Shown piece by piece: positions 1 to 8,783 of a stretch of 64,000 bases of DNA (position 1 is the first letter of the stretch; each line of letters starts with the position of its first letter). The notes beneath the pieces are model-generated. The model worked only from the letters and a program-made list of their open reading frames with translations, searched no databases and had not been told where the DNA came from. Source of the stretch: Bacteroidales bacterium (GTDB lineage Bacteria > Bacteroidota > Bacteroidia > Bacteroidales > UBA4417); the NCBI GenBank assembly GCA_016707785.1, contig JADJGZ010000005.1:186001-250000 (forward strand), in the 5' to 3' direction. The translations under genes and the position numbers were made by a program.

Positions 1-959
1 TGAGAGGTTCTGTTTTTCTGGGTGCCGAAAAACCTCATGTTATCTATGGGAACCTGGTGGTAGACTCCTTGTGTACTTTGAATATTGAACAAGGTGCAAG
101 GCTTTATTTTCATAATAATAGCGGGCTGATTGTCAGAAATTCAGGAACTATCCGTGTGAATGGAACATTGGAAAAGCCTGTTCAATTCAGGGCTGACAGG
201 CTGGATGAGGAATATGAAACGGTTTCAGGGCAATGGTTAGGAATTTTAATTGAAGGTGAAAGCACCGGAAATCTATTTGAATACGCTGACATCAGGAACG
301 GGAGATATGGAGTTGCAATGGATAGCACCACTATTGGGAGCATACCAAATGCCATATTCATGAATTGCATCATACATAATATGGTAAACTTCGGGATTCT
401 TTCAATCCATTCAAATATCAGGGTGTATAACTCACAAGTTTCAAATTGTGGAGGTTATGCGGTGGCGATTGATGCCGGTGGAAAATGTGAGTTCAGGCAT
501 TGCACCCTCTCAAATTACTGGAGTTCTTCCAGCAAACAATTTCAGACTTTATTATTAAGCAACAATTATTATTCTGATGGTACACAGACTCCTACTGCAC
601 TTGAAGAGGCTTATTTCGGCAACTGCATTATTATGGGAAACGGTTTTGAAGAAATCATCCTTGACAGTATTGCCGGCAGTTCCTTTAATGTTAAGTTTGA
701 TAACTGTCTTGTTCAGACAGAAGAGTCATCAAAATTCTCACACTTGTTTGTGAATTGCATCATAAATGAAGAGGCTGCATTTATTGATCCATGGATCGGA
801 CAATTCGAGTTAGATACTTTATCTTTCGCTAAAGATGCAGGAAGTCTTTCCATCATTTCAACTTCTTCACGGAATATCAACTCTGATTTAAAGGGGAATT
901 CACGACTATCGGATGCGGGCCCTGACCTGGGTTGCTATGAAAGAATAGAGAAACCCTGA
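1..959 (+). CDS. C-terminal part of a beta-helix surface protein (5' end outside window)
   Basis: The frame is open from base 3 with no convincing start, so this is the last ~318 residues of a longer protein; a GTG at 57 is only an internal codon. The residues form short, Gly/Asn-rich beta-strand rungs of the type GTIRVNGTLEKPVQF followed by GQWLGILIEG, which is the usual look of right-handed parallel beta-helix (pectate-lyase-like) repeats in Bacteroidota surface proteins. The end, GPDLGCYER, is a common terminal motif of such helix proteins. No T9SS sorting domain follows. Substrate and function cannot be told; a cell-surface or outer-membrane lipoprotein role is inferred from the fold type only. 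Confidence 0.6.
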   Translation, partial: RGSVFLGAEKPHVIYGNLVVDSLCTLNIEQGARLYFHNNSGLIVRNSGTIRVNGTLEKPVQFRADRLDEEYETVSGQWLGILIEGESTGNLFEYADIRNGRYGVAMDSTTIGSIPNAIFMNCIIHNMVNFGILSIHSNIRVYNSQVSNCGGYAVAIDAGGKCEFRHCTLSNYWSSSSKQFQTLLLSNNYYSDGTQTPTALEEAYFGNCIIMGNGFEEIILDSIAGSSFNVKFDNCLVQTEESSKFSHLFVNCIINEEAAFIDPWIGQFELDTLSFAKDAGSLSIISTSSRNINSDLKGNSRLSDAGPDLGCYERIEKP

Positions 960-1063
960 CAAATTACCAGAGTCAGTTTTCTTCAAGCATAGCAGCAATC
1001 CTGACTTCTAAGCCTGAAGTACAGCAATCAACGAGTTATTCTTTGAGACCCTGATAAATTAAA

Positions 1064-1091
1064 ACGAGCAATACTGAAAAGCATTGCTCGT
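1064..1091 (-). terminator. Rho-independent terminator of sucD
   Basis: A 9-bp perfect stem (ACGAGCAAT / ATTGCTCGT) with a 10-nt loop lies 44 bases past the sucD stop. Read on the minus strand it is followed by TTTTAATTT, as expected for an intrinsic terminator. Confidence 0.7.
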
Positions 1092-1134
1092 CTTGAAGTG
1101 ATACCTGAGGGCACCAAATATATTTGTATTTTAA

Positions 1135-2007
1135 CTATCCTTTAAGGAGTTTAAGCATAGCAGAACCTATATCAGCAGGTGAATCGACCACCGTAATTCC
1201 GCATTCACGCATAATTTCTTTCTTTGCTTCAGCTGTATCTGCTTTTCCACCAACGATGGCACCTGCATGGCCCATTGTACGACCTTTTGGAGCTGTAGCA
1301 CCTGCAATAAATCCTACTACAGGTTTCGTTCCATGATCCCTGACATAATAGGCTGCTTCAGCTTCCATCGAACCGCCGATTTCACCTATCATAACAATTC
1401 CTTCAGTTTCAGGATCATTCATGAATAATTCCATAGCGTCTTTTGTGGTGGTCCCGATAATTGGGTCTCCCCCAATTCCAATGGCAGTTGTCTGTCCTAA
1501 ACCAGCTTTAGTCAGCTGGTCAACAGCCTCATAAGTAAGGGTGCCAGAACGTGAAACTATTCCAACTACTCCCTTTTTGTGAATAAAGCCAGGCATAATA
1601 CCTACTTTAGCTTCATCCGGAGTAATAACACCAGGGCAATTGGGACCAACAAGCCTGCAATCCAGGTTGTCGACATATTCCTTTGCCTGAAGCATATCCT
1701 TTACAGGAATTCCTTCAGTGATACATACGATCACTTTGATACCGGCTGCTGCTGCTTCCATAATTGCATCTGCAGCAAAAGCGGGCGGTACAAAAATAAT
1801 GGAAACATTAGCCTGTGTTGAGGTTACTGCATCTTTCACCGTATTGAAAACAGGACGTCCCAGGTGCATTTGCCCTCCTTTTCCCGGAGTAACGCCACCT
1901 ACTACATTGGTTCCATAATCAATCATTTGGGAAGCATGGAAAGTCCCTTCACTTCCGGTATATCCCTGGACCAGAATCCTGGAATCTTTATTTACAAGTA
2001 TGCTCAT
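1135..2007 (-). CDS. sucD: Succinyl-CoA ligase (ADP/GDP-forming) alpha subunit
   Basis: 290 residues, the normal length for the alpha subunit. The N-terminal CoA-binding Rossmann domain has VQGYTGSEGTFH (residues ~13-24) and GVTPGKGG; the ligase domain has GPNCPG, SRSGTLTYE and a C-terminal GHAGAIVGG motif around the phosphorylated active-site His. It interconverts succinyl-CoA and succinate with substrate-level phosphorylation, with a beta subunit (sucC) that is not in this window. It stands alone, with a TAnnTTTG box upstream and a hairpin terminator downstream, so it is probably monocistronic. Confidence 0.96.
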   Translation of the reverse strand: MSILVNKDSRILVQGYTGSEGTFHASQMIDYGTNVVGGVTPGKGGQMHLGRPVFNTVKDAVTSTQANVSIIFVPPAFAADAIMEAAAAGIKVIVCITEGIPVKDMLQAKEYVDNLDCRLVGPNCPGVITPDEAKVGIMPGFIHKKGVVGIVSRSGTLTYEAVDQLTKAGLGQTTAIGIGGDPIIGTTTKDAMELFMNDPETEGIVMIGEIGGSMEAEAAYYVRDHGTKPVVGFIAGATAPKGRTMGHAGAIVGGKADTAEAKKEIMRECGITVVDSPADIGSAMLKLLKG

Positions 2008-2031
2008 GGTAAATTGCTATGTGATTTTGGC

Positions 2032-2039
2032 CAAAGGTA
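2032..2039 (-). promoter_or_regulatory. -7 promoter box upstream of sucD
   Basis: The minus strand reads TACCTTTG, matching the Bacteroidota -7 consensus TAnnTTTG, 24 bases before the sucD start. A clear -33 TTG at standard spacing was not found. Confidence 0.5.
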
Positions 2040-2081
2040 GGAAAAAAGGTTTTTCAAATATCAAGAATTGTGCTTATGACA

Positions 2082-2706
2082 GGATGTCGGATGTTGGATG
2101 TCGGATGTCGGATGTTGGATGTATGGTGCTGGGCAATGGGTGCCAGTTTAGGCTAAACCCAATTCCGCAATCCACAATCTGCAATCATAAATCAGCGCCA
2201 AAGGCACCACTTGGGTAATCCAAAATCCGCCTGACCGGGGGAATTACTGCTTTTAATGAGAATTTACTCATAAGAGCATGTCAAAGTGCAAAATGTAAAA
2301 TGTAGAATGCAAAATGTAAAGTACAAAGTGGAAAACCAGCCTGACCAAGGCAATCGGCGGTGACAGACTTAACTGAAACGGCAGATGGAACGCGATGAGC
2401 GAATTGCTGCGCGGATTTACGCGGATTTATTTACTCGATAAGTGCAAAATACAAATTATAAGTGCTGGGTGCTGGGTGCTGGGTACCCCGAAGAAAAACC
2501 GTTGGCTCTGGGTGCCGAGTCCGCATGACAGATAAATTCTTGCTTAAATTATTAAATGCAGTTAGTCGGATAGGTGCAACATGCAAAATATAAAATCCAA
2601 AATCCATCCGCCAGCTGGCGGACCAAAATCCGACATCAAACATCAGCCATCCGACATTATACATTCGACATCCGACATCATACATTCGACATGAGGTTTC
2701 ACACAT
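2082..2706. repeat. Intergenic island of degenerate simple repeats
   Basis: The 784-base gap between sucD and the next gene holds no convincing gene. It opens with six head-to-tail 7-bp units GGATGTY (2082-2123) and carries AT-rich words of the AAAATGTA type (~2288-2325), a GTGCTGG array (2462-2484) and an inverted set of the 7-bp unit (~2630-2692). The ORFs through it (for example protein repeats like YDVGCRM) are by-products of the repeat. Parts recur at 51345-51620. Confidence 0.75.
2607..2622. repeat. 16-bp perfect palindrome
   Basis: TCCGCCAGCTGGCGGA is self-complementary over all 16 bases. Related palindromes occur at 8570-8585 and 8602-8617, again inside intergenic repeat islands, so this is a dispersed short palindromic element. 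Confidence 0.6.
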
Positions 2707-2791
2707 GATTTTGTTAACAACTCTGCATCACTTTAATGCGGTCAGGAAATACAATTGTGTTTTTTTGCAATATCTACTTTGATCAAGGCTT

Positions 2792-4018
2792 ATGGGAAAA
2801 ATGCTGTTTTCGGGTTTCTTACTCTTACTTACTCTCAATCTGGGATTATTCTACTCATGTTCACCTGGCACAAAAACTGCAGAAGAGACCGAGAAATGTT
2901 TTGACAAGCATCTTCTTACACCTGCACAGCAAGCAGCTATCAGGAAACAGATACATGCTGATGAAAAGGCCCTTGCTCTTGATACCCTGTTCGAGAAAAA
3001 GCATAAAAGGCAAGGATTTAATGGAACTGTCCTTGTTGCTCAAAAAGGAGTTATCATCTATGAAAAAGCCTTTGGGTATAGCGATTGTCAGAAAAAAACA
3101 CCTCTGAGTATTAACAGTTGTTTTCAACTGGCCTCCATCAGCAAAACTTTTACCGGTGTTGCAACTCTGCTTCTGATTCAGGAAGGCAAGCTATCTTTAA
3201 CAGATTCAGTGCAACAGTATATCCCGGATTTCCCGTATCATGGAATCAAAATCCAGGATTTACTGAGCCACAGAAGCGGACTACCTAATTATATTTATGC
3301 TTTTGAAGAAAAAAGAAAAATGAATGGCCCTGAACCTACCAATGACACCATTATTGACTGGTTTTGCAAGGCCAACCCAATAGTCCCACCCTATAATAAG
3401 CCAGGTTCTTTTTTCAGTTATAACAATACAAACTTTATCCTCCTGGCTTCTATTATAGAGAAAATCAGTGGGTTAAGTTATTCTTCTTTCATGCAGGAAA
3501 GGATCTTTACACCCCTGGATATGACCCATACCTTTGTCGACACCCATGCCCCTGATACACTACTCAACCTGAAAACGATTGGTCACCACGGCAACCGGCA
3601 ACGGGAACGGGAATTCTATGATGGTGTTTATGGAGACAAAGGAATCTTTTCGTCAGTAGAAGATCTTTCGAAATGGTATTTTGGACTCAGGCATGAATGT
3701 CTCCTCAATAAGCAATGGCTAAAAGAAGCATTTACACCCAGGAGTTTTGAAAAGAAAAGCCGGCATAACTATGGTTTCGGATTCAGGATGATCACACAGC
3801 CTGATGATATGAACAAAGTGGAGTATATCTATCACGGTGGCTGGTGGGCCGGTTATTCAACCATGCTATGGTCAAGTCCGGACGAGGAGTATGTGATCAT
3901 TATTTTGGGAAATAAGAAAAGTACATCTGTCTATGAAGTTCGTCCCATCATCGATATACTGGAAAATGGGAAACACACCGATCAGGAAGCAGGTGCTGAT
4001 CCAGGTGACACCTTATAA
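2792..4018 (+). CDS. Beta-lactamase-fold serine hydrolase, lipoprotein
   Basis: 408 residues. A hydrophobic N-terminus ends in a lipobox-like LFYSC (Cys23), so export and lipid anchoring are likely. The catalytic motifs of the class C beta-lactamase/esterase family (PF00144) are visible: SISK (SxxK, residues ~110-113), Tyr-Asn-Asn in FSYNNTNF (~205) and the HGG triad in YHGGWWAGY (~348). Members include DD-peptidases, esterases and peptidases; the substrate is not predictable and nothing points to antibiotic resistance. The gene starts just after the repeat island and ends ~180 bases before mnmE, reading the same way. Confidence 0.85.
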   Translation: MGKMLFSGFLLLLTLNLGLFYSCSPGTKTAEETEKCFDKHLLTPAQQAAIRKQIHADEKALALDTLFEKKHKRQGFNGTVLVAQKGVIIYEKAFGYSDCQKKTPLSINSCFQLASISKTFTGVATLLLIQEGKLSLTDSVQQYIPDFPYHGIKIQDLLSHRSGLPNYIYAFEEKRKMNGPEPTNDTIIDWFCKANPIVPPYNKPGSFFSYNNTNFILLASIIEKISGLSYSSFMQERIFTPLDMTHTFVDTHAPDTLLNLKTIGHHGNRQREREFYDGVYGDKGIFSSVEDLSKWYFGLRHECLLNKQWLKEAFTPRSFEKKSRHNYGFGFRMITQPDDMNKVEYIYHGGWWAGYSTMLWSSPDEEYVIIILGNKKSTSVYEVRPIIDILENGKHTDQEAGADPGDTL

Positions 4019-4073
4019 TACCCTGACAACCAGTATTTAGTATCAATACCAGATCTCTAAATAAGCCATTTAT

Positions 4074-4104
4074 TGGCATTCCCAAGGCCATTTTCGTATC
4101 TTTG
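4074..4104 (+). promoter_or_regulatory. mnmE promoter (-33 TTG, -7 TATCTTTG)
   Basis: TTG at 4074-4076 is separated by 20 bases from TATCTTTG at 4097-4104, a match to the Bacteroidota sigma-ABfr promoter (TTG-N~19-TAnnTTTG). It predicts a leader of about 85 bases before mnmE. Confidence 0.55.
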
Positions 4105-4195
4105 ATTTCAATCCCATCTTTGAGAGGCTTGGAAACCATCTATTGAAACTTGAGTAAAAAAATATTTAATAACGGGGCCCCCACAATATACAGCC

Positions 4196-5608
4196 ATGAG
4201 TATTCTTAGAGCAATTTCGTCAAGCAATGACACCATTTGTGCACTTTCAACCCCTCCAGGATCAGGTGCAATTGCTGTTATACGTCTTTCAGGTCCGAAA
4301 GCAATTGAGATCTGCAATACGCTCTTTGTTCCGGCAAATAAAAAAAATCGACTTGATCTGGTTGATTCTCACACAGTTCACCTGGGTATGTTTAAGAATG
4401 GTGAAGATGTAATTGACGAGGTTTTAGTGACAGTGTTTCGTGCACCCCATTCCTATACAGGTGAAAACTTAGTTGAAATCAGCTGTCATGGTTCCTTATA
4501 TATCCAGCAGAGAGTAATGGAAGTGTTGCTCAGTAATGGCGCAAGAATGGCGAAAGCCGGAGAATTTACACTTAAAGCATTTATGAATGGGAAGTTTGAC
4601 CTGTCGCAGGCTGAAGCTGTTGCCGACCTGATCAGTTCAAATTCCAAAGCGGCCCATGATCTTGCCCTTACCCAGATGAGAGGCGGGTTTTCAAGTAAAA
4701 TTAAGGAGATGAGAAAACAACTGGTTGATCTTGCCTCCTTATTGGAACTGGAGCTGGATTTCAGTGAAGAAGATGTGGAATTTGCCGATCGTAGTCAGTT
4801 GCTGAAGCTCATTTCAGATCTAAAGACGGAGTTATCAGGACTTGCGGAATCATTCACCTTTGGAAATGTTATCAAACAAGGGATCCCGGTTGCTATCATT
4901 GGAAAACCCAATGTAGGCAAGTCGACACTTCTCAATGCTCTACTGAATGAAGAAAGAGCCATAGTCAGCGACATTCCCGGCACCACACGCGATACCATTG
5001 AAGACACTCTTACCATAAAAGGGATCAAATTCCGGTTTATTGATACGGCCGGATTGAGGGAACATAGCAATGATACCATTGAAAACATAGGGATCGGACG
5101 TACCTATGAAAAGATAAAAGAAGCTTCTGTCATACTATATGTTTTTGATATCAGCAGCATCACTTCTGAGGAAATTGACCAACTAAAGGATACTTTCAAA
5201 GAACATATCGATGATCCTGATAAGCAGTTTATGCTTATTGGCAACAAGACTGACCTGATGCTTGAAGCGCCCCAGCATATGACAGCTCTTTTCGACCTGG
5301 AGACCCTCTTCATTTCAGCTAAGAGGAAGGAAAATATTAATCTTATTATTGATAACCTCTTGAGAACGGTTAAAACCGAAAACCTTTCAGATCAGGCGAT
5401 TGTTAGCAATGCAAGGCATTTTGAAGCCATAACGCAAACCTTATTATCGCTTGACAGTGCACAGGATGGTTTCTCAAATAAACTACCTACTGACCTGATA
5501 GCGATTGACATAAAGGCTGCTTTGTACCACCTGGGTCTCATCACAGGGGAAGTATCGACGGAAGAGTTGTTAGGGAATATTTTCGGGAAATTTTGTATTG
5601 GGAAATGA
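4196..5608 (+). CDS. mnmE: tRNA uridine-5-carboxymethylaminomethyl modification GTPase MnmE
   Basis: 470 residues with the full MnmE layout: an N-terminal folate-binding domain starting DTICALSTPPGSGAIAVIRL-like, a helical domain, and an inserted G domain with G1 GKPNVGKS (~224-231), G2/G3 region IPGTTRD and DTAG, and NKTD (G4). The last residues are CIGK, matching the family's C-terminal CxGK motif. It works with MnmG on the wobble uridine of certain tRNAs. The CxGK end and the folate domain rule out the related hydrogenase maturase HydF. It is not in an obvious operon. Confidence 0.97.
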   Translation: MSILRAISSSNDTICALSTPPGSGAIAVIRLSGPKAIEICNTLFVPANKKNRLDLVDSHTVHLGMFKNGEDVIDEVLVTVFRAPHSYTGENLVEISCHGSLYIQQRVMEVLLSNGARMAKAGEFTLKAFMNGKFDLSQAEAVADLISSNSKAAHDLALTQMRGGFSSKIKEMRKQLVDLASLLELELDFSEEDVEFADRSQLLKLISDLKTELSGLAESFTFGNVIKQGIPVAIIGKPNVGKSTLLNALLNEERAIVSDIPGTTRDTIEDTLTIKGIKFRFIDTAGLREHSNDTIENIGIGRTYEKIKEASVILYVFDISSITSEEIDQLKDTFKEHIDDPDKQFMLIGNKTDLMLEAPQHMTALFDLETLFISAKRKENINLIIDNLLRTVKTENLSDQAIVSNARHFEAITQTLLSLDSAQDGFSNKLPTDLIAIDIKAALYHLGLITGEVSTEELLGNIFGKFCIGK

Positions 5609-5797
5609 AACAGAGCGATTTCTCATTTTTTTTGATTTTGATATCCATTGTGCTCGAGTTCAGGAGACACGTGGAGCAAAGTAATAAAGCTCAAAAATCA
5701 ACTCACAAAAATAATCCCCCGCACCGGTATGATGCAAGGGATTAGATGGTTTACTGACTGAATATGGCAGAATCAGTTGAATCTGAGAAAATCCACT

Positions 5798-7672
5798 TTA
5801 CCTGATTACCATGAATTTACCAGTACCTGCCAGCTTACCATCAATTGTCAGCCTATAAAAATATAGCCCTGCTGATAAGGTTTGTGCTTCAATAATTTCG
5901 GTGTAGCTGCCTTTTTTCATGAGTCGATCTACCAAAACTTTCTTATGATTGCCAAGAAGATCGTTTATAGTCACTGATACAAATCCGGACTTAGGAATAG
6001 AAAAAGCCATTATCGATGAGGAACTGATGGGATTCGGATAGATATTCATCGAGTATGTAAAAGGAAGGATTTCCTCATTCACAGCAGTAACGGTTTCACA
6101 GAAATCCACAATTTCCACCTGTCCCCTGACTTCGCCGGCAGGATTTAGTGTTGTATGGAAATTAGCATACATTTCCCCACTTTCAAACTGGTCAGCTATA
6201 TCATCAGTAAACGAAGCATCATTCCAAAAGCCCATCATAACAGAATCGGCGGGTAGGGGAAAAACTACAGGACCATTAACCCCGGGTAGGGCATGATGGA
6301 AATGACTCATACTTATGGTTGAACTCAAGCGACTCACGGCATGTCCATAATGCAGATTAGTATATTTCCTGTCCAGCGACACAAAACCAGATCCCTGAGC
6401 AAATTCCCCTCCAGTTACAGCAGCAACTTCCTGTTCAGGGCATAAGCTATAAATCACCCCTTCCCTGCTTAAAGATGCTGGTTGTCCGCGTACTTCACCA
6501 GCTGGGTTGAGGCTTGTGTGAATGTTGATATAAATGTCATCACTTAGCACACGCTTGACGAATTCATCGAAATCAAAGTCAGAAACAAAATTAGGGCTTG
6601 AAGGGGTTAATAAACCGGTAATAAGGTTACCCTGGATAAAATTATTGAGGTCAACAACTACAGGGCCACTGTTACCTGCTTTGCCATTATGGAAATGTGC
6701 TGACTGAATAGGTCCGCTTAGTTGATCAGCTACCACATTTAACCAGATGGAATCAAGGCTACTGTTCACGTAGAAGTTACAGATTGCCATTGCTTCCTCC
6801 GGGGTAGAAGGATCAACATTCGTTGTTTCCTGCCCGGGATCCATCCAGGTATCAAATGAGAGGGGAGCACTCTTCATAAGTTGTCCCCTGATTTCACCAG
6901 CAGGAAAGTTGGAAGTGTGAACATTGACATAAACCTTACCATTCTGCAATGAATCAAGGAAAGTGGAGGGATTTGCAAGACCTGTCAGATCAAAAATCCC
7001 TTTATAATTATTCCCATTTTTAAACTGTGACAGGGGAACAATCACTGGTCCGCTCTGACCCGGGCTGCCATAATGCAGGTGTGCATTAGTAATGGGAGCT
7101 GTGAGATCATTAACCAATAAATTGATTTCCAATTCTGTATGGTCCATACTCAGATTAAATGAACCAAGACCAATTGGTGTATGGTCAGATGGGATGCTGT
7201 TACCAGCCTGAATCATATCAAGCGTTGCAAGATAGTTGTCATCTGTTTCAGGAATAATTCTGCCGCGAATCTCACCATCAGGATTGGAGGCAGTATGTAT
7301 ATTTACATAATAAGCACCCTCGAGAAAATCTTTAAGTTTACCATTGTTAAAGCTTATTTCTGTAAGATACCCTTTAAGTTTATTCCCATCTATGAAAGGA
7401 TTCAGGCTATATTCCACACTTCCACTTTCGGCAGAATGAATATGAGCTGAAGTAATCGGACCAGTAAGTCCATTGGCAGTAATTTCGAACCATAGCGTAT
7501 CGTCATGATGCGAAAAACCGGCCACAGCATTTCCTGAAGAAGGGACCCAAAGCTGCCCTTCATGCTGAGTAGTATCAAGTCTGGCGGAAAACATCAAACC
7601 ACCGAACGATTCCTGTGCCCATGAGGAAAAAGCAAAATGGACAGCAATGATTATGAATAGAATTCTTTTCAT
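5798..7672 (-). CDS. Secreted four-CHRD-domain protein with T9SS sorting domain
   Basis: 624 residues. Signal peptide at 1-19 (ends SSWAQ). Four CHRD (chordin-like) domains follow; each closes with a variant of NxHTxxxPxGEIRG (NIHTASNPDGEIRG, NVHTSNFPAGEIRG, NIHTSLNPAGEVRG, NFHTTLNPAGEVRG) and carries an inner SAHIH/HxH motif. From ~545 a T9SS type A sorting domain begins (IYPNPISSSS) and ends GTGKFMVIR. It is predicted to be secreted through the outer membrane and attached to the surface or released. CHRD function in bacteria is unknown; the conserved His pairs suggest metal binding, which is inference. Confidence 0.85.
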   Translation of the reverse strand: MKRILFIIIAVHFAFSSWAQESFGGLMFSARLDTTQHEGQLWVPSSGNAVAGFSHHDDTLWFEITANGLTGPITSAHIHSAESGSVEYSLNPFIDGNKLKGYLTEISFNNGKLKDFLEGAYYVNIHTASNPDGEIRGRIIPETDDNYLATLDMIQAGNSIPSDHTPIGLGSFNLSMDHTELEINLLVNDLTAPITNAHLHYGSPGQSGPVIVPLSQFKNGNNYKGIFDLTGLANPSTFLDSLQNGKVYVNVHTSNFPAGEIRGQLMKSAPLSFDTWMDPGQETTNVDPSTPEEAMAICNFYVNSSLDSIWLNVVADQLSGPIQSAHFHNGKAGNSGPVVVDLNNFIQGNLITGLLTPSSPNFVSDFDFDEFVKRVLSDDIYINIHTSLNPAGEVRGQPASLSREGVIYSLCPEQEVAAVTGGEFAQGSGFVSLDRKYTNLHYGHAVSRLSSTISMSHFHHALPGVNGPVVFPLPADSVMMGFWNDASFTDDIADQFESGEMYANFHTTLNPAGEVRGQVEIVDFCETVTAVNEEILPFTYSMNIYPNPISSSSIMAFSIPKSGFVSVTINDLLGNHKKVLVDRLMKKGSYTEIIEAQTLSAGLYFYRLTIDGKLAGTGKFMVIR

Positions 7673-7830
7673 GGATTTTTAAATTAGGTTAATATTGAGC
7701 ATAAAGTTATCCACTGCTATTCCGGCATGCCATCTTTACATGCTGAACTGGAAAAATAAGGCCTTGAAATAGTATAATCTAAGCTTGAAGTCTTCAATTA
7801 TTTTTTCTCGAAAAATATTATTACTCCTCA

Positions 7831-7880
7831 TTGTTGAAATATCTAAATCTGCACTATATTTGCAAACCAAACGGTCGGTT
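7831..7880 (+). promoter_or_regulatory. TetR gene promoter with overlapping operator-like palindrome
   Basis: TTG at 7834-7836 lies 18 bases upstream of TATATTTG (7855-7862), a good -33/-7 pair. Just downstream, over the expected transcription start, AACCAAACGGTCGGTT (7865-7880) is an imperfect 16-bp inverted repeat (6 of 8 pairs) of the ACCG/CGGT type often bound by TetR regulators. This suggests autorepression. Confidence 0.55.
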
Positions 7881-7881
7881 T

Positions 7882-8484
7882 ATGAATAACACCAAAGAGC
7901 ATATCCTCCAAACATCATTGATGTTATTTCTGCAGAAGAGCTACAGAGATGTCACCATGAGCGAGATTGTAGAAAAGACAGCCTTATCAAAAGGTGCTTT
8001 TTATCATTATTTTAATAGTAAAGAGGCATTATTCAAGGAAGTTACAGAAATGATCTTCAGTATGGGGCAGGTTAAATATGAAACCTTCGATCACCAATCT
8101 TTATTCACTTTTTACCATGATTATGCTGAATTTCTGAATGATTCACTGGTAATAATGCAAGGATTATCAGTGAGCCTGCCAGAAAGGTCAAATAGCTTGA
8201 ATTTCTTCCTCATCATGTTTGAAGCGGTAAGTCGTTTCCCGGAATTCCTTGAAAAAGAACTGGAAATGCATAAACAAGACTTGAATCAATGGAAAAAGGT
8301 GATTAATAATGCCAGATTAAAGAATGAGATTAAGAGCGGTTCCAATGACGAAGAAATAGCTGACCTTTTCCTTTATTGTACGGATGGGGTGTTCATCAGG
8401 TATGTGAATAACAATGATCCCAAAGCTTACAAAGATTACCTGCTTGGTGCATTCAACTCCATTTATCAGAACCTGAGAGTCTAA
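7882..8484 (+). CDS. TetR/AcrR-family transcriptional regulator
   Basis: 200 residues from the ATG at 7882, chosen because the promoter box and likely transcription start lie upstream of it and longer versions begin inside the promoter. The N-terminal helix-turn-helix is typical: EHILQTSLMLFLQKSY, then VTMSEIVEKTALSKGAFYHYF (helix 2-3, here abbreviated SKGAFYHYF). The C-terminal ligand domain is not assignable. It precedes an ABC exporter pair on the same strand, after a 300-base repeat island, so it probably controls that exporter in response to an unknown ligand. Confidence 0.9.
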   Translation: MNNTKEHILQTSLMLFLQKSYRDVTMSEIVEKTALSKGAFYHYFNSKEALFKEVTEMIFSMGQVKYETFDHQSLFTFYHDYAEFLNDSLVIMQGLSVSLPERSNSLNFFLIMFEAVSRFPEFLEKELEMHKQDLNQWKKVINNARLKNEIKSGSNDEEIADLFLYCTDGVFIRYVNNNDPKAYKDYLLGAFNSIYQNLRV

Positions 8485-8511
8485 AAAAGCAAACTATCCC
8501 AATCAACCATG

Positions 8512-8781
8512 GTTCACTTAAGCTCACTTTAGACATTCAAGTCACTCTAGCTAAAAAATGGAACGCGGATCCGCCGGCTGGCGGACGGATTACTCCACGG
8601 ATCCGTCAGCTGACGGACGGATACAATTAACAAATTTAGCTCACTTTAGGCACTCCAGGCATTCCAGGCACTCCAGGCACTTTAGCTCACTTTAGCTCAC
8701 TCTAGCTCACTCTAGCTCACTCTAGCTCACTCTAGCTCACTCTAGCTCACTTTAGGCACTTTAGTTCACTTTATCTCACTG
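8512..8781. repeat. 10-bp tandem repeat array (CTCACTYTAG) with two 16-bp palindromes
   Basis: From ~8635 to 8781 the sequence is a run of about fourteen 10-base units; 8701-8750 is five exact copies of TCTAGCTCAC, flanked by variants (GCACTCCAG, CTCACTTTAG). Weaker copies occur at 8512-8552. Between them lie TCCGCCGGCTGGCGGA (8570-8585, near-palindrome) and TCCGTCAGCTGACGGA (8602-8617, perfect). The array runs to 3 bases before the ABC gene start. The same unit, inverted, occurs at 34501-34570. Confidence 0.85.
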
Positions 8782-8783
8782 CA

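Noticed and set aside
2431..2706. 91-codon minus-strand ORF with repeated YDVGCRM-like peptides, and similar ORFs nearby
   Set aside because: The peptide repeats are direct translations of the 7-bp GGATGTY array; there is no start context, domain or conserved composition.
2792..4018. Antibiotic-resistance beta-lactamase
   Set aside because: SxxK, YNN and HGG motifs define only the broad serine-hydrolase family; the lipoprotein signal and context do not indicate resistance.
4196..5608. HydF, given the hydrogenase island in the window
   Set aside because: The folate-binding N-domain and terminal CIGK are MnmE features, and the three Cys/His cluster ligands of HydF are absent.
8635..8781. CRISPR array
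   Set aside because: The unit is 10 bases, head-to-tail, with no spacers and no cas genes.
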